A DNA stretch of 64,000 bases from Micromonospora parva (GTDB lineage Bacteria > Actinomycetota > Actinomycetes > Mycobacteriales > Micromonosporaceae), in NCBI RefSeq assembly GCF_000718515.1, contig NZ_JNZS01000031.1:36537-100536 (forward strand). The letters run 5' to 3'. Under the pieces are notes generated by a model. The model did not search any database and was not told the DNA's origin. It was given only the letters and a program-made list of their open reading frames with translations. Shown piece after piece: positions 8,636 through 17,589 of the stretch. Each line of letters opens with the position of its first letter. The first letter of the stretch is position 1. The translations under genes and the position numbers were made by a program.

Positions 8636-9639
8636 GTCTCTCCCCGGTGGAGGGTGTGGCGCTGGCCGAGATCGAGTCCGACCCGGACGCGAGCACGACC
8701 GCCGCCAGGGGTGTCGTCGGCCGCTCACCCGGGCAGCTCGCCTGGCTGCGGCTGCGCGGTGACCGGACGGCAGTGGTCAGCGGCGTACTCCTGGTGTTCT
8801 TCATGGTGTTGGGGTTGGCCGCGCCGCTGATCGAGATGCTCTACGGGGTCGGGCCGCGGGAGCAGTTCCAGAATCTGCTGGACGGCAACGGCATGCCGCT
8901 GGGGTACGCCGGCGGTGTCACCGGTGACCACTGGTTCGGGCTGGAACCGGGGCTGGGACGGGACATCTTTGTCCGGCTGATCTACGGGTTGCGCACGTCG
9001 CTGTTCATCGCGCTCGCCGCCGCGCTGATCACCGCGACGATCGGCGTCACGCTCGGCACGCTCGCCGGCTATCTCGGTGGCTGGCTCGACGCGGTGGTCA
9101 ACTGGATCACCGACCTGACCCTGGCGATGCCCTTCCTGATCATCGCGCTGGCCCTCACCCCCGCCATCACGCTGCGCTTCTACGGCGAGCGGGGGCAGGT
9201 GTCGTCCGCGTTCGGGGTGGGTGTGCTGATCGCCGTCTTCGCCATTTTCGGCTGGACCAGCACCGCGCGGTTGGTCCGTGGGCAGGTCATCGCGCTGCGG
9301 GAGCGGGAGTTCGTGGAGGCGGCCAAGGCCAGTGGCGCCGGGTTGGGGCACATGCTCTTCCGGCAGCTGCTGCCGAACATCTGGGCGCCGATCCTGGTCT
9401 CGTTCTCGCTGGCGGTGCCGCAGTTCATTACCAGCGAGGCGGCGCTGTCGTTCATCGGCGTCGGGCTCAGTGATGAGACGCCGAGCTTCGGCCGAATGAT
9501 CTACGACAGTCTGGACTACCTCCAGACCGACCCGGCGTACGTGTTCTTCCCGGGCGTCATGATCTTCGCCCTGGTGTTCGCCTTCAACCTCTTCGGCGAC
9601 GCGTTGCGGGACGCGCTCGACCCGAAGTCGTCCCGGTAG
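8632..9639 (+). CDS. dppC: Dipeptide/oligopeptide ABC transporter permease (DppC/OppC type)
   Basis: 335 residues from a GTG that overlaps the preceding stop (GTGA), preceded by GAGGAGG. A 40-residue cytoplasmic N-terminus leads into the first membrane helix ([20 protein letters not shown]). At least five more helices follow. The BPD permease EAA loop reads [24 protein letters not shown], which docks onto the ATPases. A periplasmic insert around the [17 protein letters not shown] segment is typical of OppC proteins. Gap to the partner permease is 10 bases. Confidence 0.92.
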   Translation: MSLSPVEGVALAEIESDPDASTTAARGVVGRSPGQLAWLRLRGDRTAVVSGVLLVFFMVLGLAAPLIEMLYGVGPREQFQNLLDGNGMPLGYAGGVTGDHWFGLEPGLGRDIFVRLIYGLRTSLFIALAAALITATIGVTLGTLAGYLGGWLDAVVNWITDLTLAMPFLIIALALTPAITLRFYGERGQVSSAFGVGVLIAVFAIFGWTSTARLVRGQVIALREREFVEAAKASGAGLGHMLFRQLLPNIWAPILVSFSLAVPQFITSEAALSFIGVGLSDETPSFGRMIYDSLDYLQTDPAYVFFPGVMIFALVFAFNLFGDALRDALDPKSSR

Positions 9640-9649
9640 GGGGTACCCC

Positions 9650-10636
9650 ATGGCGCGGTTTCTGCTCAAGCGGCTCTTCTCGGCCACGCTGACCCTGTTC
9701 GCGGTGAGCGTGTTGACCTTCCTGATGTTCTTCGCCCTGCCGCGTGACCCGGTGAGCAGCATCTGCTCGAAGAACTGCAACCCGGAGCGGTTGGAACGGG
9801 TCCGCGACGACCTGGGCCTCAACGACCCGCTGATCAGCCAGTACGCCGGTTACATGAAGGGCATCGTGACCGGCCGGGACTTGGGCAGCGCCCAGGGTGG
9901 TCGATGCGACGCGCCCTGCCTGGGCTGGTCGTACGTCACCAACGAGGCCGTTTCGGACACCATCGCCCGGGTGCTGCCGGTGACGCTGAGCATCGTGATC
10001 CCGGCGGCGATCCTGTGGTTGCTGCTCGGTGTCGGTCTTGGCATGATCTCCGCGTTGCGTCGGGGCACCTGGCTGGACCGGGCCGCCATCGGCTTCTCGT
10101 TGACCGGCGCGTCGTTGCAGCTGTACTTCGTGGGCGCGGTGCTGCTGATGGTCTTCGTCTACAACCTGCGGCTGCTGCCGGTGCCCAGCTACACGTCGGT
10201 GTTCGAGAACCCGGCGAAATGGGCCAGTGGGTTGGCGCTCGCCTGGGTGTCGCTGGCGTTCCTGTTCTCGGCCATCTACGCCCGGCTGTCCCGGGCGCAG
10301 ATGTTGGAGACGCTGTCGGAGGACTTCGTCCGGACCGCGCGGGCCAAGGGCCTGGCCAAACCCACCGTGTACGGGCGGCACGCGTTGCGCGCGGCGATCA
10401 CTCCGGTGGTGACGATCGCCGGGTTGGACGTGGGCGGGGCGCTGGGCGGGACGGTGATCACCGAGACGACGTTCGGCATCCAGGGGTTGGGGCGTACGGC
10501 GGTGGACGCGGTGCGCTCGGGCGATCTGCCCACCATCATGGCCACCGTGCTGATCGCGGCCGTCTTCGTCGTCCTGGCGAACGTGTTGGTGGATCTGCTC
10601 TACGCGGTGATCGACCCCCGGGTCCGGCTGCGCTGA
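9650..10636 (+). CDS. dppB: Dipeptide/oligopeptide ABC transporter permease (DppB/OppB type)
   Basis: 328 residues (MARFLLKRLFSATLTLFAVSVLTFLMFF), beginning with the signature OppB N-terminus that carries positive residues directly before helix one. The EAA loop is SEDFVRTARAKGLAKPTVYGRHALR. Six hydrophobic helices are visible and the C-terminus DLLYAVIDPRVRLR is diagnostic for the family. A GGGGG stretch precedes the ATG. Permease order C then B, after both ATPases and before the binding protein, differs from the usual binding-protein-first arrangement. Confidence 0.93.
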   Translation: MARFLLKRLFSATLTLFAVSVLTFLMFFALPRDPVSSICSKNCNPERLERVRDDLGLNDPLISQYAGYMKGIVTGRDLGSAQGGRCDAPCLGWSYVTNEAVSDTIARVLPVTLSIVIPAAILWLLLGVGLGMISALRRGTWLDRAAIGFSLTGASLQLYFVGAVLLMVFVYNLRLLPVPSYTSVFENPAKWASGLALAWVSLAFLFSAIYARLSRAQMLETLSEDFVRTARAKGLAKPTVYGRHALRAAITPVVTIAGLDVGGALGGTVITETTFGIQGLGRTAVDAVRSGDLPTIMATVLIAAVFVVLANVLVDLLYAVIDPRVRLR

Positions 10637-10675
10637 CCCCACGGTGCCCGCCACGCCGACGGATGGCGAAATTTA

Positions 10676-10703
10676 TCGACAACTGTTACACAACTCGTAG
10701 GTT
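10676..10703 (+). promoter_or_regulatory. Candidate promoter of the peptide-binding lipoprotein gene
   Basis: TCGACA (10676-10681) and TAGGTT (10698-10703) are separated by 16 bases in the only AT-richer stretch of the gap between dppB and the binding-protein gene. An internal promoter here would let the binding protein be made in excess of the membrane complex, as is common for ABC importers. Confidence 0.5.
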
Positions 10704-10782
10704 TTCTTCCTTACGATCCTCGGGACGTCGGCGGTTCTCGCCCCGACGAAACCGCACGGCACATGGCTGAAGGAGGTACTTC

Positions 10783-12525
10783 ATGCGACCACGCGTGGCG
10801 GTTGCCGCAGGCGGCGCGATTGCTCTGGTTGTGGCACTGGGTGCGTGCTCGAAGAACACGGGCGAGGGCACGACGGTGGACACCGACCGGAAGCAGACCG
10901 GGGTCATCGCGACCGACCCCAAGGACTCGCAGGGGCCGGCGGCCGAGGTGAGCGGCGCCGCGAAGGGCGGCACCTTCACCGTCATCCGGGAATCGCCGAT
11001 CTCCCACCTCGACCCGCAACGGACGTACTCGTTCGCCGGTCTCATGGCCAACCCGCTCTGGTCCCGCTACCTGACCACCTGGAAGGACGACGGCAAGGGT
11101 GGCCTGGTCCTGGTGGGTGACCTGGCCGAGACCCCGGGCAAGAACGTCAACAACGACTGCAAGGTCTGGGAATTCACCATCAAGGACGGGGTGAAGTTCG
11201 AGGACGGCCGGCCGATCACCGCCAAGGAGATCGCGTACGGCATCGCCCGGTCCTTCGACCCCGACCTCGCCGGCGGCCCCACCTACATCCAGGAGTGGCT
11301 GGCCGACACCGCGCAGTTCGACACCAAGTGGGACTTCAAGAAGAACAAGACGTCGCTGCCGCCCGGCCTCTCCACGCCGGACGCCAAGACGCTGCGCTTC
11401 GAGTTCGCCAAGCCCCGCTGCGACCTGCCGTTCGCCGCCTCGCTGCCGACCACCGCGCCGCTGCCCGCCGACAAGGACACCGGCATCAACGTGGACAAGC
11501 AGCCGTTCTCGTCCGGCCCGTACCGGGTCGCCGAGAACCAGGTGGGCGTCCAGCTCACCCTGGAGCGCAACCCGAACTGGGACGCCAACACCGACCCGGT
11601 GCGCCACCAGTACCCGGACCGGTTCGTCTGGACCTTCGGGCCGACCGCGGACGCCGCCAACAACCGGGTGATCGCCGACAACGGCGCTGACCAGAGCGCA
11701 CTGGCGTTCAACACCGTGCCCGCCTCGCTGGTCGCCAAGGTGGCCGGAGACGCCGCGCTCAAGTCCCGGACGATCCTCTCGCCGACCCCGAGCGCCAACC
11801 AGTTGGTCATCAACAACCAACGGGTCACCGACCTCAAGGTCCGGCAGGCGCTCAACTACGCCATCGACCGCGAAGGCATGATCAAGGTGCTCGGCGGCCA
11901 GAACGTCGCCGCACCGCTGACCACGCTGATGCCGTCGTCGACCATCGGCTACAAGGCGTACGAGGCGTACCCGGCCGGGCCCAACGGCAACGTCGACAAG
12001 GCCAAGGAGCTGCTCGGCGGCAAGACGCCGGAGCTGGTCCTCGGCGTCGCCGACAACTCCACCGAGCAGCAGCAGGGCGCCCAGCTCAAGGCCAACCTGG
12101 AGCGGGCCGGCTTCAAGATCACGCTGCGGAACATCTCCGACGACGCCAAGCTCGACGAGATCAAGAAGAAGAACAACCCCTGGGACCTGTACATCGGTAA
12201 CTGGGCTGCCGACTGGCCGAGCGGGGCGTCGATCCTGCCGGTGCTCTATGACGGCCGCACCATCAAGGCCGAGGGCAACAGCAACCAGTCCTTCTTCAAC
12301 GACCCGGCCGTCAACGCCGAGATGGACCGCATCCTGGCGCTCGCCCCGGCCGACCAGGGCCCGGAGTGGGCCAAGCTCGACGAGCGGATCATGAAGGAGC
12401 ACGCGCCGGTGGTGCCGCTCTACGTGGACGTGGCGTACAACGTGCACGGGTCCAAGGCCGGCGGAGTCTTCATCTCCAGCGTCTTCGGCTACCCGTCGTT
12501 CGTGAACGCGCACGTCAAGCCGTAA
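10783..12525 (+). CDS. ABC transporter peptide-binding lipoprotein (SBP family 5)
   Basis: 580 residues with a lipoprotein signal: MRPRVAVAAGG, a hydrophobic core and lipobox LGAC, the Cys at about residue 24. It also has the SBP_bac_5 signature region (ITAKEIAYGIARSFDPDLAGG) and the late block LKVRQALNYAIDREGMIKVLGG. GGAGG precedes the ATG. Anchored outside the membrane, it would capture oligopeptides or a related substrate for the DppBCDF complex encoded upstream. It sits 146 bases after dppB with its own candidate promoter, and a strong hairpin terminator follows. Substrate identity cannot be read from the sequence. Confidence 0.92.
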   Translation: MRPRVAVAAGGAIALVVALGACSKNTGEGTTVDTDRKQTGVIATDPKDSQGPAAEVSGAAKGGTFTVIRESPISHLDPQRTYSFAGLMANPLWSRYLTTWKDDGKGGLVLVGDLAETPGKNVNNDCKVWEFTIKDGVKFEDGRPITAKEIAYGIARSFDPDLAGGPTYIQEWLADTAQFDTKWDFKKNKTSLPPGLSTPDAKTLRFEFAKPRCDLPFAASLPTTAPLPADKDTGINVDKQPFSSGPYRVAENQVGVQLTLERNPNWDANTDPVRHQYPDRFVWTFGPTADAANNRVIADNGADQSALAFNTVPASLVAKVAGDAALKSRTILSPTPSANQLVINNQRVTDLKVRQALNYAIDREGMIKVLGGQNVAAPLTTLMPSSTIGYKAYEAYPAGPNGNVDKAKELLGGKTPELVLGVADNSTEQQQGAQLKANLERAGFKITLRNISDDAKLDEIKKKNNPWDLYIGNWAADWPSGASILPVLYDGRTIKAEGNSNQSFFNDPAVNAEMDRILALAPADQGPEWAKLDERIMKEHAPVVPLYVDVAYNVHGSKAGGVFISSVFGYPSFVNAHVKP

Positions 12526-12542
12526 GGCGCAGCGCAGAAGTT

Positions 12543-12584
12543 CAGGGGTCCCCTTCCGACAACGCCGTCGGGAGGGGACCCCTG
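12543..12584 (+). terminator. Hairpin terminator after the dpp operon
   Basis: 18-base arms (12543-12560 and 12567-12584) pair with one mismatch around a 6-base loop; the core is AGGGGTCCCC. There is no T tract, as usual for high-GC actinobacterial terminators. Confidence 0.8.
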
Positions 12585-12682
12585 TCGTCGTCCGGGAAGC
12601 CGCGCCCCCGATCGGATCGGACCGCTACGGTCGGGTGCGGGGCAGGGTCCTTCGGTCAGGCTTGACGTCGAAAGGAGGCCTC

Positions 12683-13552
12683 GTGATCGCGGCACTCAAC
12701 AGGCTTGTCGACCTGCTCGAAGAGCACCTTGCCGAGGAGTTCGACGTCAACGCGGTGGCCAGGACGCTCGGCACCACCGAGTACCACCTGCGCCGGATGT
12801 TCTCCTCGTTGGCCGGCATGCCGCTGTCCGAGTACGTGCGCCGACGCCGCATGACCGTCGCCGCCGCCGACGTCGTTCGGGGCGAGGACGATCTGCTGGG
12901 CATCGCCGTCCGGCACGGATACGGCTCGACCGAGGCGTTCGGGCGGGCGTTCCGGGCGGTCCACGGTGCCAGCCCCGGTGACGTACGCCGCGATGGAGGC
13001 CCCCTTCGCACACAACCGCAGCTCAGGTTCCGCCTGACCGTCGAAGGGAGCACCCCCATGGACACCCGCATCGCCGACCGCCCCGCGTTCCGGCTCGTCG
13101 GACACGCCGCCCGGGTACCACTCATCCACCAGGGCATCAACCCGCACATCCAGCAGCACATCGCCGGGCTGGCACCGCAGGAGCATGTCCGGCTCAAGGC
13201 GCTCAGCGACACCGAGCCCGCCGGGCTGCTGCAGGTCAGCGACGACGTCGACGCCGAGGCCACCGAGGGCACCGAACTGACGTACCTGCACGGGGTCGCG
13301 GTGTCCCGGGACACCCCGGTCCCCGACGACCTGGACGCCATCGAGGTGCCGGCCGGCCAGTGGGCGGTCTTCCGCACCGCCGGACCCCATCCGCAGGCCC
13401 TGCAGGACACCTGGGCCGCGACCGCGACCGAGTGGTTCCCGTCCAACCCGTGGCGGCTGCGGCCGGGCCCATCGATGGTTGCCATCCTCGAACGCGCTGC
13501 CGACTTCAGCACCGCGACCTGCGAACTGTGGTTGCCCATCGAGCCGGCGTGA
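12683..13552 (+). CDS. AraC-family regulator with GyrI-like effector domain
   Basis: 289 residues. The GTG at 12683 follows AAAGGAGG at ideal spacing. The N-terminal 100 residues hold two AraC helix-turn-helix motifs (VNAVARTLGTTEYHLRRMFSS, then DLLGIAVRHGYGSTEAFGRAFRAVHGASPGD). The C-terminal half from MDTRIADRPAFRLVGHAARVP to the end is a GyrI/Rob-type ligand-binding domain. DNA-binding first, effector last is the Rob/BltR-like architecture that usually senses small lipophilic or cationic compounds. No obvious target operator or efflux gene sits next to it. Confidence 0.88.
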   Translation: MIAALNRLVDLLEEHLAEEFDVNAVARTLGTTEYHLRRMFSSLAGMPLSEYVRRRRMTVAAADVVRGEDDLLGIAVRHGYGSTEAFGRAFRAVHGASPGDVRRDGGPLRTQPQLRFRLTVEGSTPMDTRIADRPAFRLVGHAARVPLIHQGINPHIQQHIAGLAPQEHVRLKALSDTEPAGLLQVSDDVDAEATEGTELTYLHGVAVSRDTPVPDDLDAIEVPAGQWAVFRTAGPHPQALQDTWAATATEWFPSNPWRLRPGPSMVAILERAADFSTATCELWLPIEPA

Positions 13553-13614
13553 CGTGAGACCCAGGGCCAGACCGGCGTGAGTCGGCTGCAACCTGCGCCA
13601 TGAGAGGGCTGAAT

Positions 13615-13646
13615 GTAACCTTGTGGATACGTACCCATCCGGTTAC
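13615..13646 (+). promoter_or_regulatory. Possible ArsR operator
   Basis: GTAACC (13615-13620) and GGTTAC (13641-13646) form an inverted repeat just before the ArsR-family start, in a locally AT-richer stretch. This position suits autoregulation. The assignment is an inference. Confidence 0.45.
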
Positions 13647-13656
13647 GTTAGCTGCC

Positions 13657-13974
13657 ATGGACGCCGTGTTGCACGCGCTGGCAGACGAGAGTCGGCGCAC
13701 GGTTCTCGATATTCTCCGCGACCGCCCGGCGAGTGCGGGAGAGCTGGCCGAGGCCCTCCCGATCGCTCGTCCGGGCGTCTCCCGGCATCTCCGCGTACTG
13801 CGGGAAGCCGGGCTGGTCGACGTACGGCAGGACGCGCAGCGCCGGATCTACACCCTCCGCCCGGAGGCGCTCGTCGAGGTCGACGAGTGGCTGGGGGAGT
13901 ACCGCCGGCTCTGGGAGAACCGGCTCGGCGCTCTTCAGACCGAGATCGCACGAGGAAAGAAGGCGCGACGATGA
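13657..13974 (+). CDS. ArsR-family winged-helix regulator
   Basis: 105 residues starting MDAVLHALADESRRTVLDILRDRP, the classical start of the ArsR subgroup that controls SRPBCC/AHSA1 genes. The recognition helix region is ARPGVSRHLRVLREAGLVDVRQDAQRRIYTLRPE. No metal-binding Cys pairs are visible. The ATG at 13657 is preferred over an in-frame start at 13600 because it gives the family N-terminus. The stop overlaps the start of the AHSA1-like gene by 4 bases, so regulator and effector are co-translated. It probably represses its own operon. Confidence 0.9.
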   Translation: MDAVLHALADESRRTVLDILRDRPASAGELAEALPIARPGVSRHLRVLREAGLVDVRQDAQRRIYTLRPEALVEVDEWLGEYRRLWENRLGALQTEIARGKKARR

Positions 13975-14495
13975 CCACGATCGCGACGATGCGGACGCTC
14001 GATGAAAACCGCGGAGCAGTCCGGGTCGAGACCCTTTACGACACGGGCATCGACGACCTCTGGGAGGCGTGTACGACGCCCGAGCGGCTGGCCCGCTGGA
14101 TCGCCCGGGTCGACGGCGACATGCGGGTCGGCGGCACCATCCAGGCCGTCTTCACGAGCAGTTGGACCGGTCCCGCGCGCATCGAGTTGTGCGATGCGCC
14201 TCACCACCTGCTGCTGACGACGAAGCCGGGTGCGGACGACGAGGGGCAGATCGAGGCGTGGCTGACCGAGGAGGGCTCCAGGACTCGGCTGGTGGTCGAG
14301 GAGCGCGGCCTGCCGACGGGGCACCTCCCGTCCCACGCCTCTGGTTGGCGGGTCCACCTCGAGGATCTCGGTCGGTCGCTGGAGGTCGACGGACCGGTCC
14401 ATCCGGAGGGCTGGAACTCCGATTCCCGAGCGCCCGGCTGGACGGAGCGCTGGGAAGAACTCACGCCGACATACCAAAAGATAGGGATCGGTTGA
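13971..14495 (+). CDS. SRPBCC (AHSA1-like) family protein
   Basis: 174 residues (MTTIATMRTLDENRGAVRVETLYDTG). The Bet v1-like START fold is indicated by DDLWEACTTPERLARWIARVDGDMRVGGTI and the C-terminal helix with HLEDLGRSLEVDG. Members bind hydrophobic ligands or co-chaperone clients, and many sit beside ArsR regulators, as here. It overlaps arsR by 4 bases and the VOC gene by one (TGATG). Biochemical role is unknown; the operon suggests response to or handling of a small molecule. Confidence 0.88.
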   Translation: MTTIATMRTLDENRGAVRVETLYDTGIDDLWEACTTPERLARWIARVDGDMRVGGTIQAVFTSSWTGPARIELCDAPHHLLLTTKPGADDEGQIEAWLTEEGSRTRLVVEERGLPTGHLPSHASGWRVHLEDLGRSLEVDGPVHPEGWNSDSRAPGWTERWEELTPTYQKIGIG

Positions 14496-14875
14496 TGTCG
14501 AACCTGATCAGGCTCAGCCTGACGACGGTAAATGCTCCCGACGCCATCGCGCTCGCGCGGTTCTACGCAGAGATCACCGGCGGGGTCGCGAAGGGTGACG
14601 AGTGCTGGGCGCTGGTGGAAGGGCCGAACGGTGACATCGGCTTCCAGCAGGTCGACGACTACCGGCCCCCCACCTGGCCGGATGGCGAGGTGGGGATGCA
14701 GATGCACCTCGAGTTCTTCGTCGACGACCTGGAAGCGACCGGAGCGCGTGTGCTGGCAGCCGGTGCCACCCGATTCGAGCATCAGCCCAACGCGGACCAC
14801 TGCTTCGTGTACGCAGACCCGGCCGGGCACCCGTTCTGCCTGTCGATGTGGGGGGCACCGAGAGTCGGCGACTGA
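14495..14875 (+). CDS. VOC-family (glyoxalase/bleomycin-resistance-like) protein
   Basis: 126 residues (MSNLIRLSLTTVNAPDAIALARFYAEITGG) with the beta-alpha-beta-beta-beta modules of the vicinal oxygen chelate fold. The second module includes GMQMHLEFFVDDLEATGARVLAAGA and YADPAGHPFCLSMWG. The usual metal ligand positions carry H in MQMHLEF, but a full metal set cannot be confirmed. It is the last gene of the ArsR-SRPBCC-VOC operon and starts in the stop codon of its neighbour. A small-molecule modification or sequestration role is likely. Confidence 0.87.
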   Translation: MSNLIRLSLTTVNAPDAIALARFYAEITGGVAKGDECWALVEGPNGDIGFQQVDDYRPPTWPDGEVGMQMHLEFFVDDLEATGARVLAAGATRFEHQPNADHCFVYADPAGHPFCLSMWGAPRVGD

Positions 14876-15182
14876 CTCAGCTCGTTCGGGCATCGGTCTT
14901 CAGGCGCGGGCCACAGCGGCTCCGAACCCGCACCCGCAGCCTGCTCATCGAAGCCACGAATCAGTTCCTCGTGCCAATGTGATTGTGAGGCGACGCAGTG
15001 GCCTGTTGAGGGGAATCTGTGTACTTCGGTGCGGGCGCTCCCGGTGATGTTGGCTGCGCCTCTCAGAGTGTGGGCGTTGCGGCTACTGCTCCTCGGCTGC
15101 TCGGCCGTTGACCCCGGGATATCGATCTGCTTGGCTGCCTTCGCGATGACCTTGAGAACCCCTCAAACAACGGGAGATAGTC
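14876..15182. other. Intergenic region without recognisable gene
   Basis: About 307 bases between the VOC gene and the DUF805 gene. No ORF with family resemblance was found, and no strong hairpin or clear promoter hexamers. It should contain the DUF805 promoter. Confidence 0.4.
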
Positions 15183-15554
15183 ATGTCCTTCGGTGCCGCA
15201 ATCAAGTCGGTCCTCAGCCAGTACGTCGGATTCTCGGGTCGGGCCCGCCGATCTGAGTACTGGTGGTTCACCCTGTTCACATTCCTTGTCAGCATTGCCG
15301 CCGCCATCCTGGACAGCGCGCTGGGATTGACCTTCGAGGGCTCGTCGACCGGCTTCATCGGTCTTGTCGCCTCCCTGGCGCTGCTGCTGCCGGCGCTGGC
15401 GGTCGCGGTGCGGCGCCTGCACGACACCGACCGGACGGGGTGGTGGTTGCTGATCGGCGTGGTGCCGCTCGTGGGCGCCATCGTCCTGATCGTGTTCTTC
15501 GTATCGGACAGCACCCCCGGAGCGAACCGCTTTGGCCCCAGTCCCAAGGGCTGA
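15183..15554 (+). CDS. DUF805 family integral membrane protein
   Basis: 123 residues (MSFGAAIKSVLSQYVGFSGRARRSEYWWF) with the DUF805 signature: GRARRSEYWWFTLF near the N-terminus, three to four membrane helices, then VRRLHDTDRTGWWLLIG. RBS GGGAGA precedes the ATG. DUF805 proteins are small inner-membrane proteins of unknown activity. It stands alone and is followed by a hairpin shared with the convergent oxidoreductase gene. Confidence 0.9.
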   Translation: MSFGAAIKSVLSQYVGFSGRARRSEYWWFTLFTFLVSIAAAILDSALGLTFEGSSTGFIGLVASLALLLPALAVAVRRLHDTDRTGWWLLIGVVPLVGAIVLIVFFVSDSTPGANRFGPSPKG

Positions 15555-15626
15555 CCGCTGTCCGCGCCCAGCATCGCGTGAACATCCCGAACGCGCACGT
15601 CAGGCGGTAGCTTGACCGCGGGCAGG

Positions 15627-15669
15627 GGAGGGTCCCTTCTCGACATTCTTGGCGGGAGGGGACCCTTCC
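15627..15669. terminator. Bidirectional hairpin between convergent genes
   Basis: Imperfect arms (15627-15642 and 15653-15669) share the AGGGTCCC core seen in the terminator at 12543. They lie between the DUF805 gene and the convergent oxidoreductase gene, so one structure can serve both. Confidence 0.6.
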
Positions 15670-15690
15670 GTCTGGCGGCGGCGCGGCGGA

Positions 15691-16593
15691 TCAGGGGACG
15701 AGCACCACTCCGCCGCGCACGCCGCCCTGGGCCACCCGCTCGTGGGCGGTCGCCGCGTCGGCGAAGTGGTACACGTGAGCGACCCGGAGCGGGAGGTCGC
15801 CGGTGGCGACGAGTTTGACCAACTCGCCCAGCCGGGATCCGTCCGGTTGCACCTCCAGCGCGGAGGTCCGGATTCCCCGCACCGGCTCCGGGCGCAGCGG
15901 GGGTGACGCGGCCACGTAGCCGCCGCCGTCCCGAACGAGGTCCAGCAGCGAGGGGCCGATCACCGCCAGGTCGATGACCGCGTCGTACGTCCCGGTCGGG
16001 TCGTCGGCGCGCGACAGGAACGCCGCGCCCAGCGACTCGACGAACTCTCTGTCGTCGGCCCCGGCGAGTCCCGTGGCGTGCAGACCGGTCGCCCGGGCCA
16101 GCGCCAGCACGAACCCGCCAACCTGCCCGGCGGCGCCGGTGACGAGCACTGTCGACCCCGCGGGGAGCGCGAGCAGGTCGAGGGCCTGGGCGGCGGCGAG
16201 GCCATTGGTCGGCAGCGTCGCCGCCTCGGTGGCGGGGACACCGGTGGGCGCGGAGGTCAGCCAGGCGACGTCGAGGACCACGTACTCCGCGTGGGTGCCG
16301 ACGGTGGTCTGTAGCCACGGCGAGAAGCCGATGACCTCGTCGCCGATGGTGAACTCCTCGACCGACGGGCCGACCGCGTCGACGCTGCCGGCGACGTCCC
16401 AGCCGGGCGTGTACGGCAGGCCGGTCGGCAGCGGGGCCGGGAACCGACCGGAGCGGATCATCAGATCGACCGGATGTATCACCGACGCCGCGACCCGTAC
16501 CCGCACCTGCCCCGGCCCGGGCTCGGGCATCGGCACGTCGACCACCTGCAGGACCTCCGGCCCTCCGAACTGTGCATAACTGACCGCGCGCAT
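15691..16593 (-). CDS. NADP-dependent zinc-type quinone oxidoreductase/alcohol dehydrogenase
   Basis: 300 residues from MRAVSYAQFGGPEVLQVVDVP, chosen because AAGGAG lies just upstream and the start matches quinone oxidoreductases. It is an MDR-superfamily protein: GroES-like domain with HPVDLMIRSG and GWDVAGSVDAVG, then a Rossmann domain with VLVTGAAGQVGGF. The structural-zinc cysteines are absent, as in QOR-type enzymes. It is divergent from an HxlR regulator across about 105 bases. That regulator probably controls it in response to quinones or other electrophiles, a common actinobacterial pairing. Confidence 0.9.
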   Translation of the reverse strand: MRAVSYAQFGGPEVLQVVDVPMPEPGPGQVRVRVAASVIHPVDLMIRSGRFPAPLPTGLPYTPGWDVAGSVDAVGPSVEEFTIGDEVIGFSPWLQTTVGTHAEYVVLDVAWLTSAPTGVPATEAATLPTNGLAAAQALDLLALPAGSTVLVTGAAGQVGGFVLALARATGLHATGLAGADDREFVESLGAAFLSRADDPTGTYDAVIDLAVIGPSLLDLVRDGGGYVAASPPLRPEPVRGIRTSALEVQPDGSRLGELVKLVATGDLPLRVAHVYHFADAATAHERVAQGGVRGGVVLVP

Positions 16594-16644
16594 CGCCGTC
16601 TCCTTCGTGGCTTTTTTTCTGATCACCACGACCGTACGAATCAC

Positions 16645-16679
16645 AGGCACTGTCAGTAAGTAGGTACCGTAAAGTGCCT
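16645..16679. promoter_or_regulatory. Inverted repeat in the divergent oxidoreductase/HxlR promoter
   Basis: AGGCACT (16645-16651) and AGTGCCT (16673-16679) flank the AT-richer core CAGTAAGTAGGTACCGTA. The position between divergent genes fits the HxlR operator; proof would need binding data. Confidence 0.5.
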
Positions 16680-16700
16680 AGGGCACCCGAGGGGGAATCG

Positions 16701-17099
16701 ATGGCGACGACATCCGCGGCGCAACGCCGCGAGCAGGCCAAACGCGACTACGACGCGTTCCTGGAGGGTTGCCCTACCCGTGAGCTGCTGAGCAGGCTCA
16801 CCGACAAATGGGTCGCCCTGGTGATTCCGGCGCTCGCCGGCGGCCCGCTGCGGCACGGCGAACTCGCCCGCCGCATCGCCGGTGTCAGCCAGAAGATGCT
16901 CACCCAGACCCTGCGCACGCTGGAGCGCGACGGCCTGGTCACCCGTACGGTCACCCTCTCGGTGCCGGTCTGCGTCGACTACGCGCTCACCCCGCTCGGC
17001 CATGAGCTGTTCCCGGTCATGGTCGCGATCAAGAACTGGGCGGAGACACACATGGACCGCGTCTTCGAAGCCCGGACCCAGTTCGACGCCCGCCCCTGA
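16701..17099 (+). CDS. HxlR-family transcriptional regulator
   Basis: 132 residues from MATTSAAQRREQAKRDYDAFLEG, with GGGGGA 5-10 bases before the ATG. HxlR signature: the conserved single Cys in FLEGCPTRELLSRLTDKWVALVIPAL (redox sensor in known members) and the winged helix HGELARRIAGVSQKMLTQTLRTLERDGLVTR. A second Cys occurs in VCVDYALTPLG. Divergent from the quinone oxidoreductase gene, which is its likely target. Confidence 0.9.
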   Translation: MATTSAAQRREQAKRDYDAFLEGCPTRELLSRLTDKWVALVIPALAGGPLRHGELARRIAGVSQKMLTQTLRTLERDGLVTRTVTLSVPVCVDYALTPLGHELFPVMVAIKNWAETHMDRVFEARTQFDARP

Positions 17100-17182
17100 A
17101 GGCACCGCGGACCGTCCTGACGTATCGCTCGCCGGCTTGCCTGCGCCCGCCGAGGGCGCGCCGTCGTGTCGTGGGTGGCGGC

Positions 17183-17188
17183 TAGGGT
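17183..17188 (+). promoter_or_regulatory. Leaderless -10 box of the SnoaL-like gene
   Basis: TAGGGT ends 7 bases before the GTG at 17196. This leaves no room for a leader and sets the start codon. Confidence 0.65.
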
Positions 17189-17195
17189 CCGCGCC

Positions 17196-17579
17196 GTGGA
17201 TGACACCTCGACGGCCCGGCGGGCCGCCCACGCCTACGTTGATCTCTTGGAGCGCCGCGACTGGTCTGGGTTGGCGGCTCTGCTCACCGACGATGTGGTC
17301 TACGAGATGCCGCAGACCCGGGAGCGGATTCGCGGCAAGGACGCGTTCGTGCGGTTCAACACCGAGTATCCCGGAGACTGGCACCTCCGGCCACGACGGG
17401 TGATCGTCGATGGCCGCCTCGCTGCCCTGTGGCTCGACGTCCGCGTCGGCGTGGAGCAGCAGGACGCGTGCGTCTGGCTGGAGCTGTCCGAGCACTGGTT
17501 GATCAGCAAGATCATCGACTACTGGCCCGAGCCGTACGACCCGCCGCCGGGCCGGGAACACCTCGTGGAGCGTTGGTGA
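17196..17579 (+). CDS. SnoaL/NTF2-like fold protein
   Basis: 127 residues from the GTG at 17196 (VDDTSTARRAAHAYVDLLERRDWSGLAALLTDDVVYEMPQT), selected because a -10 box ends 7 bases upstream; an alternative in-frame GTG lies at 17166. The cone-shaped NTF2-like fold is suggested by the helix pair, DDVVYEMP, the conserved F-N-x-x-Y-P-G-D-W and the strand WLELSEHWLISKIIDYWPEP. Such proteins are small cyclases, isomerases or binding domains. No partner gene indicates its substrate. Confidence 0.82.
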   Translation: MDDTSTARRAAHAYVDLLERRDWSGLAALLTDDVVYEMPQTRERIRGKDAFVRFNTEYPGDWHLRPRRVIVDGRLAALWLDVRVGVEQQDACVWLELSEHWLISKIIDYWPEPYDPPPGREHLVERW

Positions 17580-17589
17580 TCGCGGCCCT

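Noticed and set aside
15029..15256. A 75-codon frame before the DUF805 gene
   Set aside because: It overlaps the DUF805 start in another frame and has no ribosome-binding site or family resemblance.
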